Position numbers and translations under genes: made by a program
Origin: Burkholderia sp. S171
Lineage (GTDB): Bacteria > Pseudomonadota > Gammaproteobacteria > Burkholderiales > Burkholderiaceae
Reading direction: 5' to 3'
Assembly (NCBI RefSeq): GCF_009766085.1
Contig: NZ_LMUF01000007.1
Span: 488,504-552,503 of the forward strand
DNA length: 64,000 nucleotides
Notes under the pieces: generated by a model
Seen by the model: only the letters and a program-made list of their open reading frames with translations
Databases searched by the model: none
Told to the model about the DNA's origin: nothing
Shown here: positions 51,267 to 60,359 of the stretch, piece by piece
Layout: every line of letters begins with the position of its first letter
How positions within the stretch are numbered: position 1 is the first letter of the stretch

Positions 51267-51377
51267 ATGAGCAAGAGCCAGGACGCAAAGAAAACCGAGA
51301 AGAAGGTCGCTGTCAAATCGCCGAAAGAAAAGAAAGAAGCGAAGAAAGTGAAGAAGGAGGCGTCCAAGCGGCAGTAA
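51267..51377 (+). CDS. Lys-rich 36-residue small protein
   Basis: A very short gene of 36 codons has a GGAG ribosome site six bases before its ATG. The product is extremely basic: MSKSQDAKKTEKK at the start, KEKKEAKKVKKEASKRQ at the end, with 16 lysines. It looks like a nucleic-acid-binding or intrinsically disordered small protein. Its start context and strong composition suggest a real gene. The function is unknown. Confidence 0.6.
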   Translation: MSKSQDAKKTEKKVAVKSPKEKKEAKKVKKEASKRQ

Positions 51378-51511
51378 TTCAGTAACGGAAGCGGCAGTTT
51401 GGAGGTGATGCGAGACTGCAGACGGGCGCGTTCAAACGTCCGCCGGGTTGATGTCTATCCCGCTTCTGCTTCCAGATTCTCCGCTTCCCGCAGTATGGTT
51501 TGGTTTATCGA

Positions 51512-51536
51512 CGGCCCGCTCAACAGCGGGCCGTTT
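51512..51536. terminator. Hairpin terminator before the iron locus
   Basis: CGGCCCGCT and AGCGGGCCG pair perfectly around CAAC and are followed by TTT on the plus strand. It isolates the small Lys-rich gene from the iron genes. Confidence 0.75.
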
Positions 51537-51641
51537 GCATGGTGAAGGCCTCGCTCGTACGGAGGCAAACTGATCGTCCCGTTGAGACGATGAACGGCCC
51601 ATGAAAGACGCCAATGCCCCGCGAACCGCGAAATTCTGTAT

Positions 51642-51660
51642 GATAATGATTCTCAATAAC
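51642..51660. promoter_or_regulatory. Fur box upstream of iron locus
   Basis: GATAATGATTCTCAATAAC matches 15 of 19 bases of the Fur consensus GATAATGATAATCATTATC. It lies about 50 bp before the first small membrane protein gene, so those genes are probably iron-repressed. Confidence 0.75.
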
Positions 51661-51710
51661 GTGCCTCGGTCCATTTTTGCGGATTGAGCCAGACCCTCTG
51701 CTCGCGCTCC

Positions 51711-52007
51711 ATGCAAGACTTTTTCATGCCGGGATCCGTACTGTTCGCGATCGTCGGTGCACTCGCGTTTTATCTCGCCGCACCCGGCCAGCGCTGGCTG
51801 CGCGCCCCGTTGCCGCCGAGGCTTTTTAGAACGCTCGCGGCGGTTTTCAGCATCGCGGCGTTTGTTGTGGGCGCGAGCGGGCAGCATCCCGCCACGTCGC
51901 TTGCCATCGTGTTCACCGCGGTTATGGCGTGCCTGACCGCGTGTCCGTTTATCGGCGTGTTGCTCGAGCGGGTCCGCGTTGGCGACGCTTCGCGGGCGAC
52001 ACGTTGA
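51711..52007 (+). CDS. Small membrane protein of the iron locus
   Basis: About 98 residues with three hydrophobic helices (VLFAIVGALAFYLAAP, FRTLAAVFSIAAFVVGAS, TSLAIVFTAVMACLTACPF). It precedes the DUF3649 and PepSY genes, which in other proteobacteria lie next to siderophore receptors, often with DUF3325. It may be DUF3325-like, but I am not sure. The ATG at 51711 is used; a TTG at 51684 and an ATG at 51726 are alternatives. Confidence 0.6.
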   Translation: MQDFFMPGSVLFAIVGALAFYLAAPGQRWLRAPLPPRLFRTLAAVFSIAAFVVGASGQHPATSLAIVFTAVMACLTACPFIGVLLERVRVGDASRATR

Positions 52008-52009
52008 CC

Positions 52010-52324
52010 GTGGACACAGTGCGGCCCGCGAAAGAGCGCAGCACGTTATCGCGGGACTGGCTCTCGAAGACGCTGGCCGGCGTGATCGGTGGGTTCGGGC
52101 TGGCGATTGCGGCGAGCGGACTGCTGGCGTGCCTGACACCCGGCGCCCTCGATGAACAGAACAAATTCCAGGTCGCGATGTGGCTCGTGCCGCCTGTCTG
52201 GATCGGGGTGATGAGCGGTAGCTTTGTATTTCGGAGCGGCCTGCGCGCCTGGATCGGGCTGGGTGGCGCGAACGCGCTCGGCTTTGCGATGCTCGCGCTC
52301 GCCCGTCATTTTTTCATTCGATAA
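52010..52324 (+). CDS. DUF3649-like iron-uptake membrane protein
   Basis: About 104 residues, with three hydrophobic segments (VIGGFGLAIAASGLLACL, VAMWLVPPVWIGVMSGSF and ANALGFAMLALARHFF). Its pattern fits DUF3649, a small inner-membrane protein found beside PepSY genes and TonB receptors. The start is GTG 52010 or TTG 52004, which overlaps the previous stop. The next gene starts six bases after its stop. Confidence 0.65.
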   Translation: MDTVRPAKERSTLSRDWLSKTLAGVIGGFGLAIAASGLLACLTPGALDEQNKFQVAMWLVPPVWIGVMSGSFVFRSGLRAWIGLGGANALGFAMLALARHFFIR

Positions 52325-52329
52325 CCCCC

Positions 52330-53913
52330 ATGCGCAGCGACGTCATCCGCGTCTACAAGACGGTTCACACGTGGACGGGCATTGTTGCCGGTCTTGCGCT
52401 TTTTATCGCGTTCTATGCCGGCGCGGTGACCATGTTCAAGGACACGCTGAACGACTGGGTCACACCGCCAACCGCGCATGCCGGGGTCTTTCCGCTGGCT
52501 CAGGCGCCTGCCGTTATCGAGAAGATGCTGGCCGCGCATCCGGCGGCGCGGCGCCAGTTCACGTTGAGGATCGAACCTGCGAACGCGGCTAGTCTTTCAT
52601 GGCGCGAGCCCGGCAAACCGCAGCGTTTCACCACCACGCTCGATGCCAACGGCAAGCTCGAAACGCAGGCGCACGGCGTGTCGAACGCGGCAAGTTTCAT
52701 CGACGTCCTGCATATGACGGCCGGCATTCCAGGCGGTTTCGATGTCGGCATGGGCGTGATGGCCGTGGTGTCGCTGCTTTACGGGCTTGCGCTAGTGTCC
52801 GGTGTGATCGTGCTGCTGCCGAGCCTGATCAAGGACCTGTTTGCGTTGCGCGTGGGCAAGAACCTCAAGCGGATGTGGCTCGATGCGCACAATGTCGTGG
52901 GTATTCTGAGCTTGCCGTTTCATGTGGTGATGGCGTTATCGGTGGTCGCGTTCGGACTGAGTGACACTATTTACTCAGTGCAGGATCGCGTGATCTACGG
53001 CGGCACGCTCGGCGCTACCGTGCAGGCGCAGAACCCGTATTACGCGAAGGCGCCAGTGGTGCCGGGTGGCTCCACGACGCTTGCCTCACCGCTTCAGATC
53101 GTGGCCGCGGTGAAGCAGCACGCGCCGGAATTCGAGCCGACCGAGTTGATCTATCGCGGCGCGGGGGCACCGGGCGCGACCGTATTCGTCGGCGGCGATG
53201 ATCCGCGTTATCTGGCGCGCAGTGGAGGATTTGCGCTGCTGGATCCGGTGACCGGGCGCTTTCTGAATGCTCAATTCCTGCCCGGTGCCGCCGATGGCAA
53301 CGCGTGGTCCGCAGCCACCAGCGCATTCTTCGCATTGCACTTTGGCAGTTACGGCGGCGAGCCGATCCAATGGGGTTATTTCTTTCTCGGCCTGGCCGGT
53401 GCGTTCTTGTTCTATTCGGGCAATCTGCTTTGGATTGAGAGTCGCCGAAAACTCGAACGCGGCGCCGATGCCCCCAGGCAACGGCCCGCGACCTACTTCA
53501 TGGCGGCGCTAACCGTTGGCGTGACGTTGGGTTGCGTGGCCGGTATTTCCGCGACGCTCGCAGCGGGGAAGTTGCTGAATGGCCGCGTGGCGGATTTATC
53601 GGCGTGGCACGCCCGGATCTATTACGCGGTGTTCCTGGCGAGCATTGCGTGGGCGTTCGTGCGAGGCGGAGCGCGGGGATCGGTCGAGCTTTTGGCGCTG
53701 ACAACGGGCGCGACTTTGCTCGTGCCGCTGGCTTCAGCCGTTGGATGGCTTTTCCCTTCCACGGGGATGTGGTTCGAGCCTGCGGCGGCCGGGGTGGATG
53801 TGTGCGCGCTGATAGGCGCAGGGTGTTTTGCCTGGATGCTGCGGGCAACCGCGAAGCGGGCCGCGACAGGCCGGCAGGATAGCGTATGGAGATATTCCGC
53901 TCGCGCCCGGTGA
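52330..53913 (+). CDS. PepSY-domain membrane protein of siderophore uptake locus
   Basis: The 527-residue protein has N-terminal PepSY-TM features: a first helix from VHTWTGIVAGLALFIAFYAG, a periplasmic loop and further helices (WGYFFLGLAGAFLFYSGNLLW), with histidines in helices that may bind heme. Such proteins are thought to reduce ferric siderophores in the periplasm or inner membrane. It is the last of three co-directional genes behind the Fur box. The C-terminal region adds several helices. Confidence 0.8.
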   Translation: MRSDVIRVYKTVHTWTGIVAGLALFIAFYAGAVTMFKDTLNDWVTPPTAHAGVFPLAQAPAVIEKMLAAHPAARRQFTLRIEPANAASLSWREPGKPQRFTTTLDANGKLETQAHGVSNAASFIDVLHMTAGIPGGFDVGMGVMAVVSLLYGLALVSGVIVLLPSLIKDLFALRVGKNLKRMWLDAHNVVGILSLPFHVVMALSVVAFGLSDTIYSVQDRVIYGGTLGATVQAQNPYYAKAPVVPGGSTTLASPLQIVAAVKQHAPEFEPTELIYRGAGAPGATVFVGGDDPRYLARSGGFALLDPVTGRFLNAQFLPGAADGNAWSAATSAFFALHFGSYGGEPIQWGYFFLGLAGAFLFYSGNLLWIESRRKLERGADAPRQRPATYFMAALTVGVTLGCVAGISATLAAGKLLNGRVADLSAWHARIYYAVFLASIAWAFVRGGARGSVELLALTTGATLLVPLASAVGWLFPSTGMWFEPAAAGVDVCALIGAGCFAWMLRATAKRAATGRQDSVWRYSARAR

Positions 53914-54183
53914 CGGGATTTGAGTGAGGCTTTGTCTTGAACCGGAAGGGGGGACTACAGATTGCCGCTGCTCGACAAGGTAATGCGCTTGAGGCGTAAG
54001 GCAGATTTTCGATCGCGACGTTTTTTTTCAGAGCCGGGCATAACAGAGCGCTGCGTCAAGGCAACACGCCTTTCAACCGCGCTCTGGAGCGTCCGAGACA
54101 TCGCGAATCGTTTCGCAATGTCTCGCACTTCGATAGCCGCCGGCCGCGTTTCTACAACAACCGGTTCACGGCGAAACCCATCC

Positions 54184-56385
54184 TCAAAAGTCCGTGGTCA
54201 TCGAAAGCAGCAGCGTCCGCGGTGTTCCCTGCGTCAGATACGCGCCAGTCGCCGAAGCCCAGTAAGCCTTGTTCGTTATGTTCTCCACGGTCGCGCGGAA
54301 CGTGGTGACGTGCTTCACGATGCTCGTCGTGTAGCGCGCGCCGAGATCGAAACGGTCCCAGGCCGGTATCGACAGCTTGTTCTGCGCGTCGAGATACTGG
54401 TTGCTCGTGTGGATCCACGCGGCGTTGACCGTGACGCCGGGCAGCATCGGCAGATCGTATTCCGCGCCGACGTTGAACAGGTAGCTCGGCACGCCGATCG
54501 GACGCAAGCCGTCGGTGGCGCCCTGGTTGGTATCGAGTTGCTTGGCGTTGATCATCGTCGCGCCTGCAAGCACGCGAACGCCGTGCAACGGCTCGCCATA
54601 TACCGATAACTCAAGACCGCGGTGACGCTGCGTGCCGTTGGTGCCGAATACGTTGCTCGTGGTGTCAGTGTAGGCGGACGGCTGTTCGATCTGGAACGCC
54701 GACAATGTCGCACCGAAGTGATTCGAATCGTACTTCGCGCCCACCTCGTATTGTTTCGTGCGGCTCGGTGCAAGTGTCTGGCCCACGTTGGCTGCGGTTG
54801 AAGGCGCACTCTGTCCGGCAGCCAGTGACTCGCTGCGGTTCGCGAACAGCGCAATATTATTCGTCGGCTTCACGACGAGGCCGAAGATGGGCGTCGTGAT
54901 CGACTGGTCGTACGAAGACGAGATGGTGTCGGTACCGACCGTGAAGTTGTTCTGGTGCAGTTGCTGATGGCGCGCGCCGATCGTGAACAGGACGCGATCG
55001 TTCAGGAAACCGAGCGTGTCTGAGACGGCCACGCTGCGCGTCAGGATCTGGTCGGCAAGACCCGGATCGGCGAAACTTCCCGCGACAAAACCGTTGGCCG
55101 CAGGCTCAGGCACGATGCCGCCTCCGTACAGGCTTGTCGGGAACGAGCCGCTGAACGCGAACGCTTCACGATCTTCGAGCGTGGTGATCGCAAAACCCGC
55201 GCTGACCAAATGACTGACCGGCCCGGTGGAGAAGTGCCCGCGTACGCCGGCTTCGGCAGACAAGGCATCGGTGGTGCGCAAGACGTCGCCGCGCGTCGAG
55301 GTCGTGCCGGTATCGGCGTTATAGGTTGGCGACGAGTACGTCCCGTCCTCATGCGAACGACGAATGCCGCCGCTGACATACGCCGTCCAGGCGGGCGCGA
55401 AGTCGTATTCAGCTCGCGCGATACCGACTGTGTCTTCAAGCGTGCTTTGCGTCCAGGGTTGAGCGAAATTGCTGGCTGCGGACGGAACGGTTGGCACCTG
55501 ATCGCCGGATACGGAAACCGTCGAGCGCCCTTGATCGATATTCCTTCGCTGGTAGAGAAAATCGCCATATAAACGGACTTTGTCGCCGCGATAGTCAAGC
55601 GAGACAGCCGTCGACGTGTTGTGACGGAATTCATCGTCGATGCTTGTTTCGCCGCCGAGGATCGAACTGTTCACACGGATGCCGAACTGGCCGTCGCTGC
55701 CGAAGCGCCGGCCGACATCAACGTGCGTTCCCAGTTGGCCGGAGCCGCTGCCTTCCACCGTCACGCGCGTGAGCGGTTGGTCGTCTGCGCGTTTCAGTTC
55801 CAGATTGATGCCGCCGCCCACTGCGGAACCGGTCGGCGACGCGCCGTTCAGGAACGCGTTGGCGCCTTTGAACACATCCACCCGTTCCAGCACTTCGGTC
55901 GCCACGAGCTGGCGCGGCGTGATGCCATACAGGCCATTCAACGAGATGTCATCCCCGGTCAGTTGAAAGCCGCGAATGACGAAAACCTCCGAGAAGTTGC
56001 CAAAGCCGAAGGCCGGACGCACGCCGGGATCGTGCGACAAGAGTTCGCCGACCGAATGCGCCTGTTGATCTTCGATTGCCTTCGACGTGTAGCTCGTCAT
56101 GCTGAAGGGTACGTTGATCATTTCCTGATTGCCGAGCACTCCGAACTTTGCACCACGAGCAATCTGGCCGCCACCGTACGCAGGGGCGAAGTCGCCCGGC
56201 AGCGGTTCTTTGGCTGCCTGAACCTTCACGGCGGGCAATACGTTTTCCGTCGTCTCGGGCGAAGTGGATTGCGCCCGAGCGGTGGACGTTACGCCGATTG
56301 TCAGGGGGAGCGCTGCGTAAAGGAATGCGAGGCGGACGGCGTTGGATAACGGTCGAACGGACGATGAACCGGTAAAAGTGGACAT
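54184..56385 (-). CDS. TonB-dependent siderophore receptor
   Basis: The 733-residue outer-membrane receptor has a signal peptide (hydrophobic residues about 19-30, cut after STARAQ), a plug domain with EMINVPFSMTSYTSKAIEDQ and VFVIRGFQLTGDDISLNGLYG, and a 22-strand barrel ending in TTDF, the typical aromatic terminus. It binds ferric siderophore (or a related chelate) and imports it with TonB energy. It converges with the PepSY gene and has a Fur-like promoter region. The ATG at 56385 is used; a longer frame to 56502 is rejected. Confidence 0.9.
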   Translation of the reverse strand: MSTFTGSSSVRPLSNAVRLAFLYAALPLTIGVTSTARAQSTSPETTENVLPAVKVQAAKEPLPGDFAPAYGGGQIARGAKFGVLGNQEMINVPFSMTSYTSKAIEDQQAHSVGELLSHDPGVRPAFGFGNFSEVFVIRGFQLTGDDISLNGLYGITPRQLVATEVLERVDVFKGANAFLNGASPTGSAVGGGINLELKRADDQPLTRVTVEGSGSGQLGTHVDVGRRFGSDGQFGIRVNSSILGGETSIDDEFRHNTSTAVSLDYRGDKVRLYGDFLYQRRNIDQGRSTVSVSGDQVPTVPSAASNFAQPWTQSTLEDTVGIARAEYDFAPAWTAYVSGGIRRSHEDGTYSSPTYNADTGTTSTRGDVLRTTDALSAEAGVRGHFSTGPVSHLVSAGFAITTLEDREAFAFSGSFPTSLYGGGIVPEPAANGFVAGSFADPGLADQILTRSVAVSDTLGFLNDRVLFTIGARHQQLHQNNFTVGTDTISSSYDQSITTPIFGLVVKPTNNIALFANRSESLAAGQSAPSTAANVGQTLAPSRTKQYEVGAKYDSNHFGATLSAFQIEQPSAYTDTTSNVFGTNGTQRHRGLELSVYGEPLHGVRVLAGATMINAKQLDTNQGATDGLRPIGVPSYLFNVGAEYDLPMLPGVTVNAAWIHTSNQYLDAQNKLSIPAWDRFDLGARYTTSIVKHVTTFRATVENITNKAYWASATGAYLTQGTPRTLLLSMTTDF

Positions 56386-56766
56386 GGCGATTAGGTAGTT
56401 GGCACGCGAAGCGGCTGCGAAGTGAGTGCGAGCAGGTAGGTAGCGGACGTAAGTTGTGGACTTAAGCCGCGGACGATCGTGACCGCGCGCTCGTGGCGCC
56501 ACGAGCGATGTTTTTTGGTCTCTGTGCCAGATGAAGAAATTACGAGAAGCTGGAAATCGGCTGACAAATTATACACGAATGCGAATCGTTATCATTCGTA
56601 GTTTCAATAACAATAATGATGCGACATGAGGGAAGGGGCTTGCCGGGAAGGGCCGAAAACTGGCCGAGGATGTTGACGATCGAGTAATGCGATTCAGCAG
56701 CGGTTTACGGGCTGTAGTGCGACAAGAGCCGACTGAAGTGGACCTTCAGACAGAAGATCCGGACCG
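56386..56766. other. Intergenic region with the receptor promoter
   Basis: About 380 bp between the siderophore receptor start and the GntR gene end. It holds the Fur-like sites near 56575-56625 and no evident gene. Confidence 0.5.
56575..56599. promoter_or_regulatory. Fur-like site upstream of TonB receptor
   Basis: ACGAATG and CATTCGT form a perfect 7-bp dyad with an 11-base core, and the minus strand includes AATGATAA of the Fur consensus. A second AT-rich motif, AACAATAATGATGC, lies at 56609-56622. The site lies 190 bp before the receptor start; it is weaker than the 51642 box. Confidence 0.6.
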
Positions 56767-57459
56767 TTAAATGCCGCCCACCCAGCGTTCTTCTGACGCT
56801 TTCAAATGCGACCGCATGGCGGCCTGTGCGGCGATCGGATCGCGCGCTTCCAGCGTCCGCAGGATTCGCTCGTGCTCGGAGAGCGCGACGCCCCATGTCG
56901 TTATGTTTTCTGCGAGGCCGCTTACCTTGGCCGCGATCGGGTCGTTGCGGCCATCGAATAACTCGCCTACCAGCCGGGTCAGCACGGAATTCCCTGCAAT
57001 TTCAGCCAGCGTGATATGGAACTGCCGGTCCGGTTCCAACGGCGAGCGTCCTTCTGCGATCAACTCGCGCATCGATTCCACGCTCTTTTGCAGGCGTGCC
57101 ATAGCGTCCGGCGTCAGCCGCGTGCAAGCCAGCACGATCACGCATCCTTCGATAGCCGCGCGCGCCTGCATTAACTCGGTAGGGCTTTCGCCCATGGAGG
57201 TCAACGGCGGTTCCTCCGTGCTGCCTTCGCAGACATACACGCCCGAGCCCATCCGGATCTCGACCTGACCGCGAATTTCCAATGCAATCAACGCCTCCCG
57301 CAACGACGGCCGTGACACGCCCAACTGCTGCGCAAGCTCGCGTTCCGGCGGCAGGCGCGTCCCCGCCTGGAAGCTGCCGACCCGGATCAGCGTGTTGATC
57401 TGATCGGCGATGGTTTGGTATAGCCGTCGCGTTTCAACCGGTTTTACAGATGTCGTCAT
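56767..57459 (-). CDS. GntR-family regulator, FadR subfamily
   Basis: The 230-residue regulator has a GntR winged helix (QINTLIRVGSFQAGTRLPPERELAQQLGVSRPSLREALIALEIRG) and a C-terminal FCD effector domain with helices (LMQARAAIEGCVIVLACTRL, FHITLAEIAGNSVL, MRSHLKASEERW). It is divergent from a sugar ABC operon and probably regulates it. The ATG at 57459 fits the domain boundary; a longer frame to 57585 lacks support. Confidence 0.88.
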   Translation of the reverse strand: MTTSVKPVETRRLYQTIADQINTLIRVGSFQAGTRLPPERELAQQLGVSRPSLREALIALEIRGQVEIRMGSGVYVCEGSTEEPPLTSMGESPTELMQARAAIEGCVIVLACTRLTPDAMARLQKSVESMRELIAEGRSPLEPDRQFHITLAEIAGNSVLTRLVGELFDGRNDPIAAKVSGLAENITTWGVALSEHERILRTLEARDPIAAQAAMRSHLKASEERWVGGI

Positions 57460-57629
57460 GGGTGTCGGGCAGGGATCGAAGTGTAAGGTGGCTTGACCAA
57501 TTGCTTTCAGGATCGCTTGACCGGCATGCCGATGAATATAAGGGTAAATACCGCGATTCCAGAGTGGGCCTAACCCCATTATCATTCACAACAGGTAAGG
57601 CCACGTGACGAAACATAAAAATTGGCTTG

Positions 57630-57640
57630 ACCACTTTGGT
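57630..57640. promoter_or_regulatory. Candidate FadR-type operator before the ABC operon
   Basis: ACCA-CTT-TGGT is a small inverted repeat in the divergent region between the GntR and ABC genes. A GCTTGACC motif overlaps it and recurs at 57491 and 57515. Family FadR sites often have TGGT/ACCA half-sites. Confidence 0.5.
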
Positions 57641-57735
57641 GCCAGACCGATGATCAGGCGCCACCCCAGAATCAGCGACCCCGCCGAGGAGACAATGCCG
57701 GTGCACATGCTCATACGAGTCGACGAGGCTCAGCG

Positions 57736-59304
57736 ATGAACGTAGCAGCCGAACAAGGCGCGCCGCACAGCGCGCCCCATGCTGCGCGCTCGCCCGCCAT
57801 GCCGGACGAGCCCTTGCTGCGCCTGAACAGCGTCGGCAAGCGTTTTCCTGGCGTGATCGCGCTGCAGAACGTCAGCTTCGACGTCCGCGCGGGCGAAGTG
57901 CACGCCATTTGCGGTGAAAACGGCGCGGGCAAATCGACGCTGATGAAGATCGTCAGCGGCCAATACCGGCCGGACGAAGGCGAGATCTACATCGACGGCC
58001 GCGAGCACCACTTCGCGTCGACGCTTGAGGCGCAGGCTGCGGGCATCGCGATCATTCATCAGGAACTGAACCTGATTCCGCACTTGTCCATCGCGGAAAA
58101 TATCTTCCTGGCGCGGGAGCCGAAGCGGGGGATTTTCATCGATCGGACGCGTCTCGCTGCTGATTCCCAAGCCGCGCTCGATCGCATTGGTTTGTCGCTC
58201 AAGCCGCGCACGCTGGTTGGATCGTTGTCGGTCGCGCAACAGCAGATGATCGAGATCGCCAAGGCGCTGTCGCTCAACGCGCGGCTCTTGATCATGGATG
58301 AACCCACATCGTCGCTGACGGAATCCGAGACCGTGCATTTGTTCCGGATCATCAAGGAGTTGCGGCAGGCGGGCGTGGGCATTGTCTATATCTCGCATCG
58401 GCTGGACGAACTGGCCGAGATTGCCGATCGCGTCACCGTGCTGCGCGACGGCCGCACCATTTCCACCGATGATTTCGCTGCCACCACCATCGAGCAAGTG
58501 GTCTCGCACATGGTCGGGCGCGATCTGGACGATGTCTTTCCCGAACGCAAATCGCAGCCGACGAATGAAGTGCTGCTGAGCGTGAAGGGCCTCACGCGCC
58601 GCGAGGTGTTCGGGCCGGTGAGCTTTGAATTGCGTCGCGGGGAAATCTTGGGGTTTGCCGGACTGATGGGCTCGGGGCGCACTGAAGTGGCGCGCGCGGT
58701 GTTCGGCGCCGATCCGGTGGAGGCGGGCGAAGTTCAGTTGCAAGGCAAGCGGCTCTCGATCCATTCGCCGATCGACGCAATCCGCAATGGCATTGCGTAT
58801 CTTTCGGAGGATCGCAAGGGCAACGGTCTCGCGCTGCAGATGACGGTCGCGAAGAACATCACGCTCGCGAACGTGGGAGCGGTATCGGGCGCGGGCGGTT
58901 TTATCCGCTTCGACGAGGAGGCGAAGGTCGCGCGCAAATATATCGATGCATTGGGCATTCGTACGCCGAGCGTGAACCAGATCACGCGCAATCTCTCGGG
59001 CGGCAATCAGCAGAAGGTCGTCATCAGCAAATGGCTGTTCCGCGAATCGAAGATCCTGTTCTTCGATGAACCCACGCGCGGCATCGACGTCGGTGCGAAA
59101 TACGCGATCTATGAACTCATGGACCGGCTCGCGGCACAGGGCATCGGCGTTGTATTGATCAGCTCGGAGTTGCCCGAAATCATGGGCATGACGGACCGCG
59201 TGGCCGTGTTTCATGAAGGCCAGATCGCGGGCGTGCTCGAGACCCGCAAAACCAATCAGGAAGAAATCATGCACTACGCATCAGGACGGATCGCCCATGC
59301 TTGA
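57736..59304 (+). CDS. Sugar ABC transporter ATP-binding protein (RbsA-like)
   Basis: The 522-residue protein is a tandem ABC ATPase. The first domain has Walker A GENGAGKST, LSVAQQQMIEIAKAL and Walker B LLIMDEPTSS. The second has degenerate GLMGSGRTEVA, LSGGNQQKVVISKWL and ILFFDEPTRGID. It drives a carbohydrate importer of the RbsABC type. The downstream permease gene overlaps its end. The substrate is not evident. Confidence 0.9.
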   Translation: MNVAAEQGAPHSAPHAARSPAMPDEPLLRLNSVGKRFPGVIALQNVSFDVRAGEVHAICGENGAGKSTLMKIVSGQYRPDEGEIYIDGREHHFASTLEAQAAGIAIIHQELNLIPHLSIAENIFLAREPKRGIFIDRTRLAADSQAALDRIGLSLKPRTLVGSLSVAQQQMIEIAKALSLNARLLIMDEPTSSLTESETVHLFRIIKELRQAGVGIVYISHRLDELAEIADRVTVLRDGRTISTDDFAATTIEQVVSHMVGRDLDDVFPERKSQPTNEVLLSVKGLTRREVFGPVSFELRRGEILGFAGLMGSGRTEVARAVFGADPVEAGEVQLQGKRLSIHSPIDAIRNGIAYLSEDRKGNGLALQMTVAKNITLANVGAVSGAGGFIRFDEEAKVARKYIDALGIRTPSVNQITRNLSGGNQQKVVISKWLFRESKILFFDEPTRGIDVGAKYAIYELMDRLAAQGIGVVLISSELPEIMGMTDRVAVFHEGQIAGVLETRKTNQEEIMHYASGRIAHA

Positions 59305-60325
59305 GATGACTACCGACCCGGCGCACGCCGACCGTGCCCGCGCCCGTGAACGCCGCAAGGACCTGATCCAGAAGTTCGCGGCTCTGGGAAGCCTGGTGAT
59401 GCTCGTGGTCGTGTTCTCGGCGACCAGCAACGCATTCATGTCGCTTGGCAATGGCATGACCGTGGCGTTGCAGGTGACGTCCATCGCTTATCTCGGGATC
59501 GGCGCGACGTGCGTGATCATTACTGGTGGTATCGACTTGTCGGTCGGGTCGGTGCTCGCGTTGTCAGGCGTGGCCGCCGCGATGCTCGTGAAAGCCGGCG
59601 TGCCCGTGCCGATAGGCATGCTCGGCGGCGTGGTCGTGGGCGCGATCTGTGGTGCGTTCAACGGCTTGTTCGTGACGCGCATGGGCTTGCCGCCGTTCAT
59701 CGCGACGCTGGGGATGATGCTCGTTGCGCGCGGCGTGGCTTTGCAGATTACCGGGGCGCGGCCGGTCTCGGGACTCGGCGATTCATTCGCAGAACTCGGT
59801 AATGGCTCGCTCTTTCGCGTGGTCCGCATGGGCTCGGACGGGTTTCCCGACATCGTGTTTCCCGGCATTCCGTATCCCGTGATCATCATGGTTGTGCTGG
59901 CGGTGTTGGTCGCCATCATGCTCAGCCGCACCTCGCTCGGGCGGCACATTTACGCGGTCGGATCGAATGCGGAAGCGGCGCGGCTGTCCGGCGTGAACGT
60001 GAATCGCGTGAAGCTGTTCACGTATGTGCTGTCTGGCGCGCTTGCAGGGTTGACCGGCTGCGTGCTGATGTCGCGGCTGGTGACGGCGCAGCCGAACGAA
60101 GGCGTGATGTATGAACTCGATGCTATCGCGAGCGCGGTGATTGGCGGCACGTCGCTGATGGGCGGTGTCGGCACGATCTCCGGCACGGCGATTGGCGCGT
60201 TCGTGATCGGCATTTTGCGCAACGGGCTGAACATGAACGGGGTATCGAGTTTCATCCAGCAGATCATCATCGGCCTGGTTATCTTGGGGACGGTGTGGAT
60301 TGACCAGATCCGTAACCGGAGATGA
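59297..60325 (+). CDS. Sugar ABC transporter permease (RbsC-like)
   Basis: The 342-residue membrane protein has about eight to ten hydrophobic segments with the family EAA-type region (GSNAEAARLSGVNVNRVKLFTY) and GGIDLSVGSVLALSG. It forms the channel of the sugar importer. The ATG overlaps the ATPase gene by 8 bp and has an AGGACGGA ribosome site. Co-transcribed with the ATPase. Confidence 0.9.
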   Translation: MLEMTTDPAHADRARARERRKDLIQKFAALGSLVMLVVVFSATSNAFMSLGNGMTVALQVTSIAYLGIGATCVIITGGIDLSVGSVLALSGVAAAMLVKAGVPVPIGMLGGVVVGAICGAFNGLFVTRMGLPPFIATLGMMLVARGVALQITGARPVSGLGDSFAELGNGSLFRVVRMGSDGFPDIVFPGIPYPVIIMVVLAVLVAIMLSRTSLGRHIYAVGSNAEAARLSGVNVNRVKLFTYVLSGALAGLTGCVLMSRLVTAQPNEGVMYELDAIASAVIGGTSLMGGVGTISGTAIGAFVIGILRNGLNMNGVSSFIQQIIIGLVILGTVWIDQIRNRR

Positions 60326-60332
60326 GTTTCAT

Positions 60333-60359
60333 CGAACGCGCCTTCAGCGTTCGCGTTTT
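60333..60359. terminator. Hairpin between ABC permease and binding protein
   Basis: CGAACGC and GCGTTCG flank a 7-base loop followed by CGTTTTT. It lies just after the permease stop and could partly terminate transcription or stabilise the upstream message. Confidence 0.55.

Larger units (their letters stand above)
51378..51710. other. Intergenic region before the iron locus
   Basis: This stretch holds the terminator at 51512-51536 and the Fur-like site at 51642-51660. I see no further gene. Confidence 0.5.

Noticed and set aside
57730-59274. A 514-codon minus-strand frame opposite the ABC ATPase
   Set aside because: The ATPase has all its ABC motifs on the plus strand; the opposite frame shows no domain.
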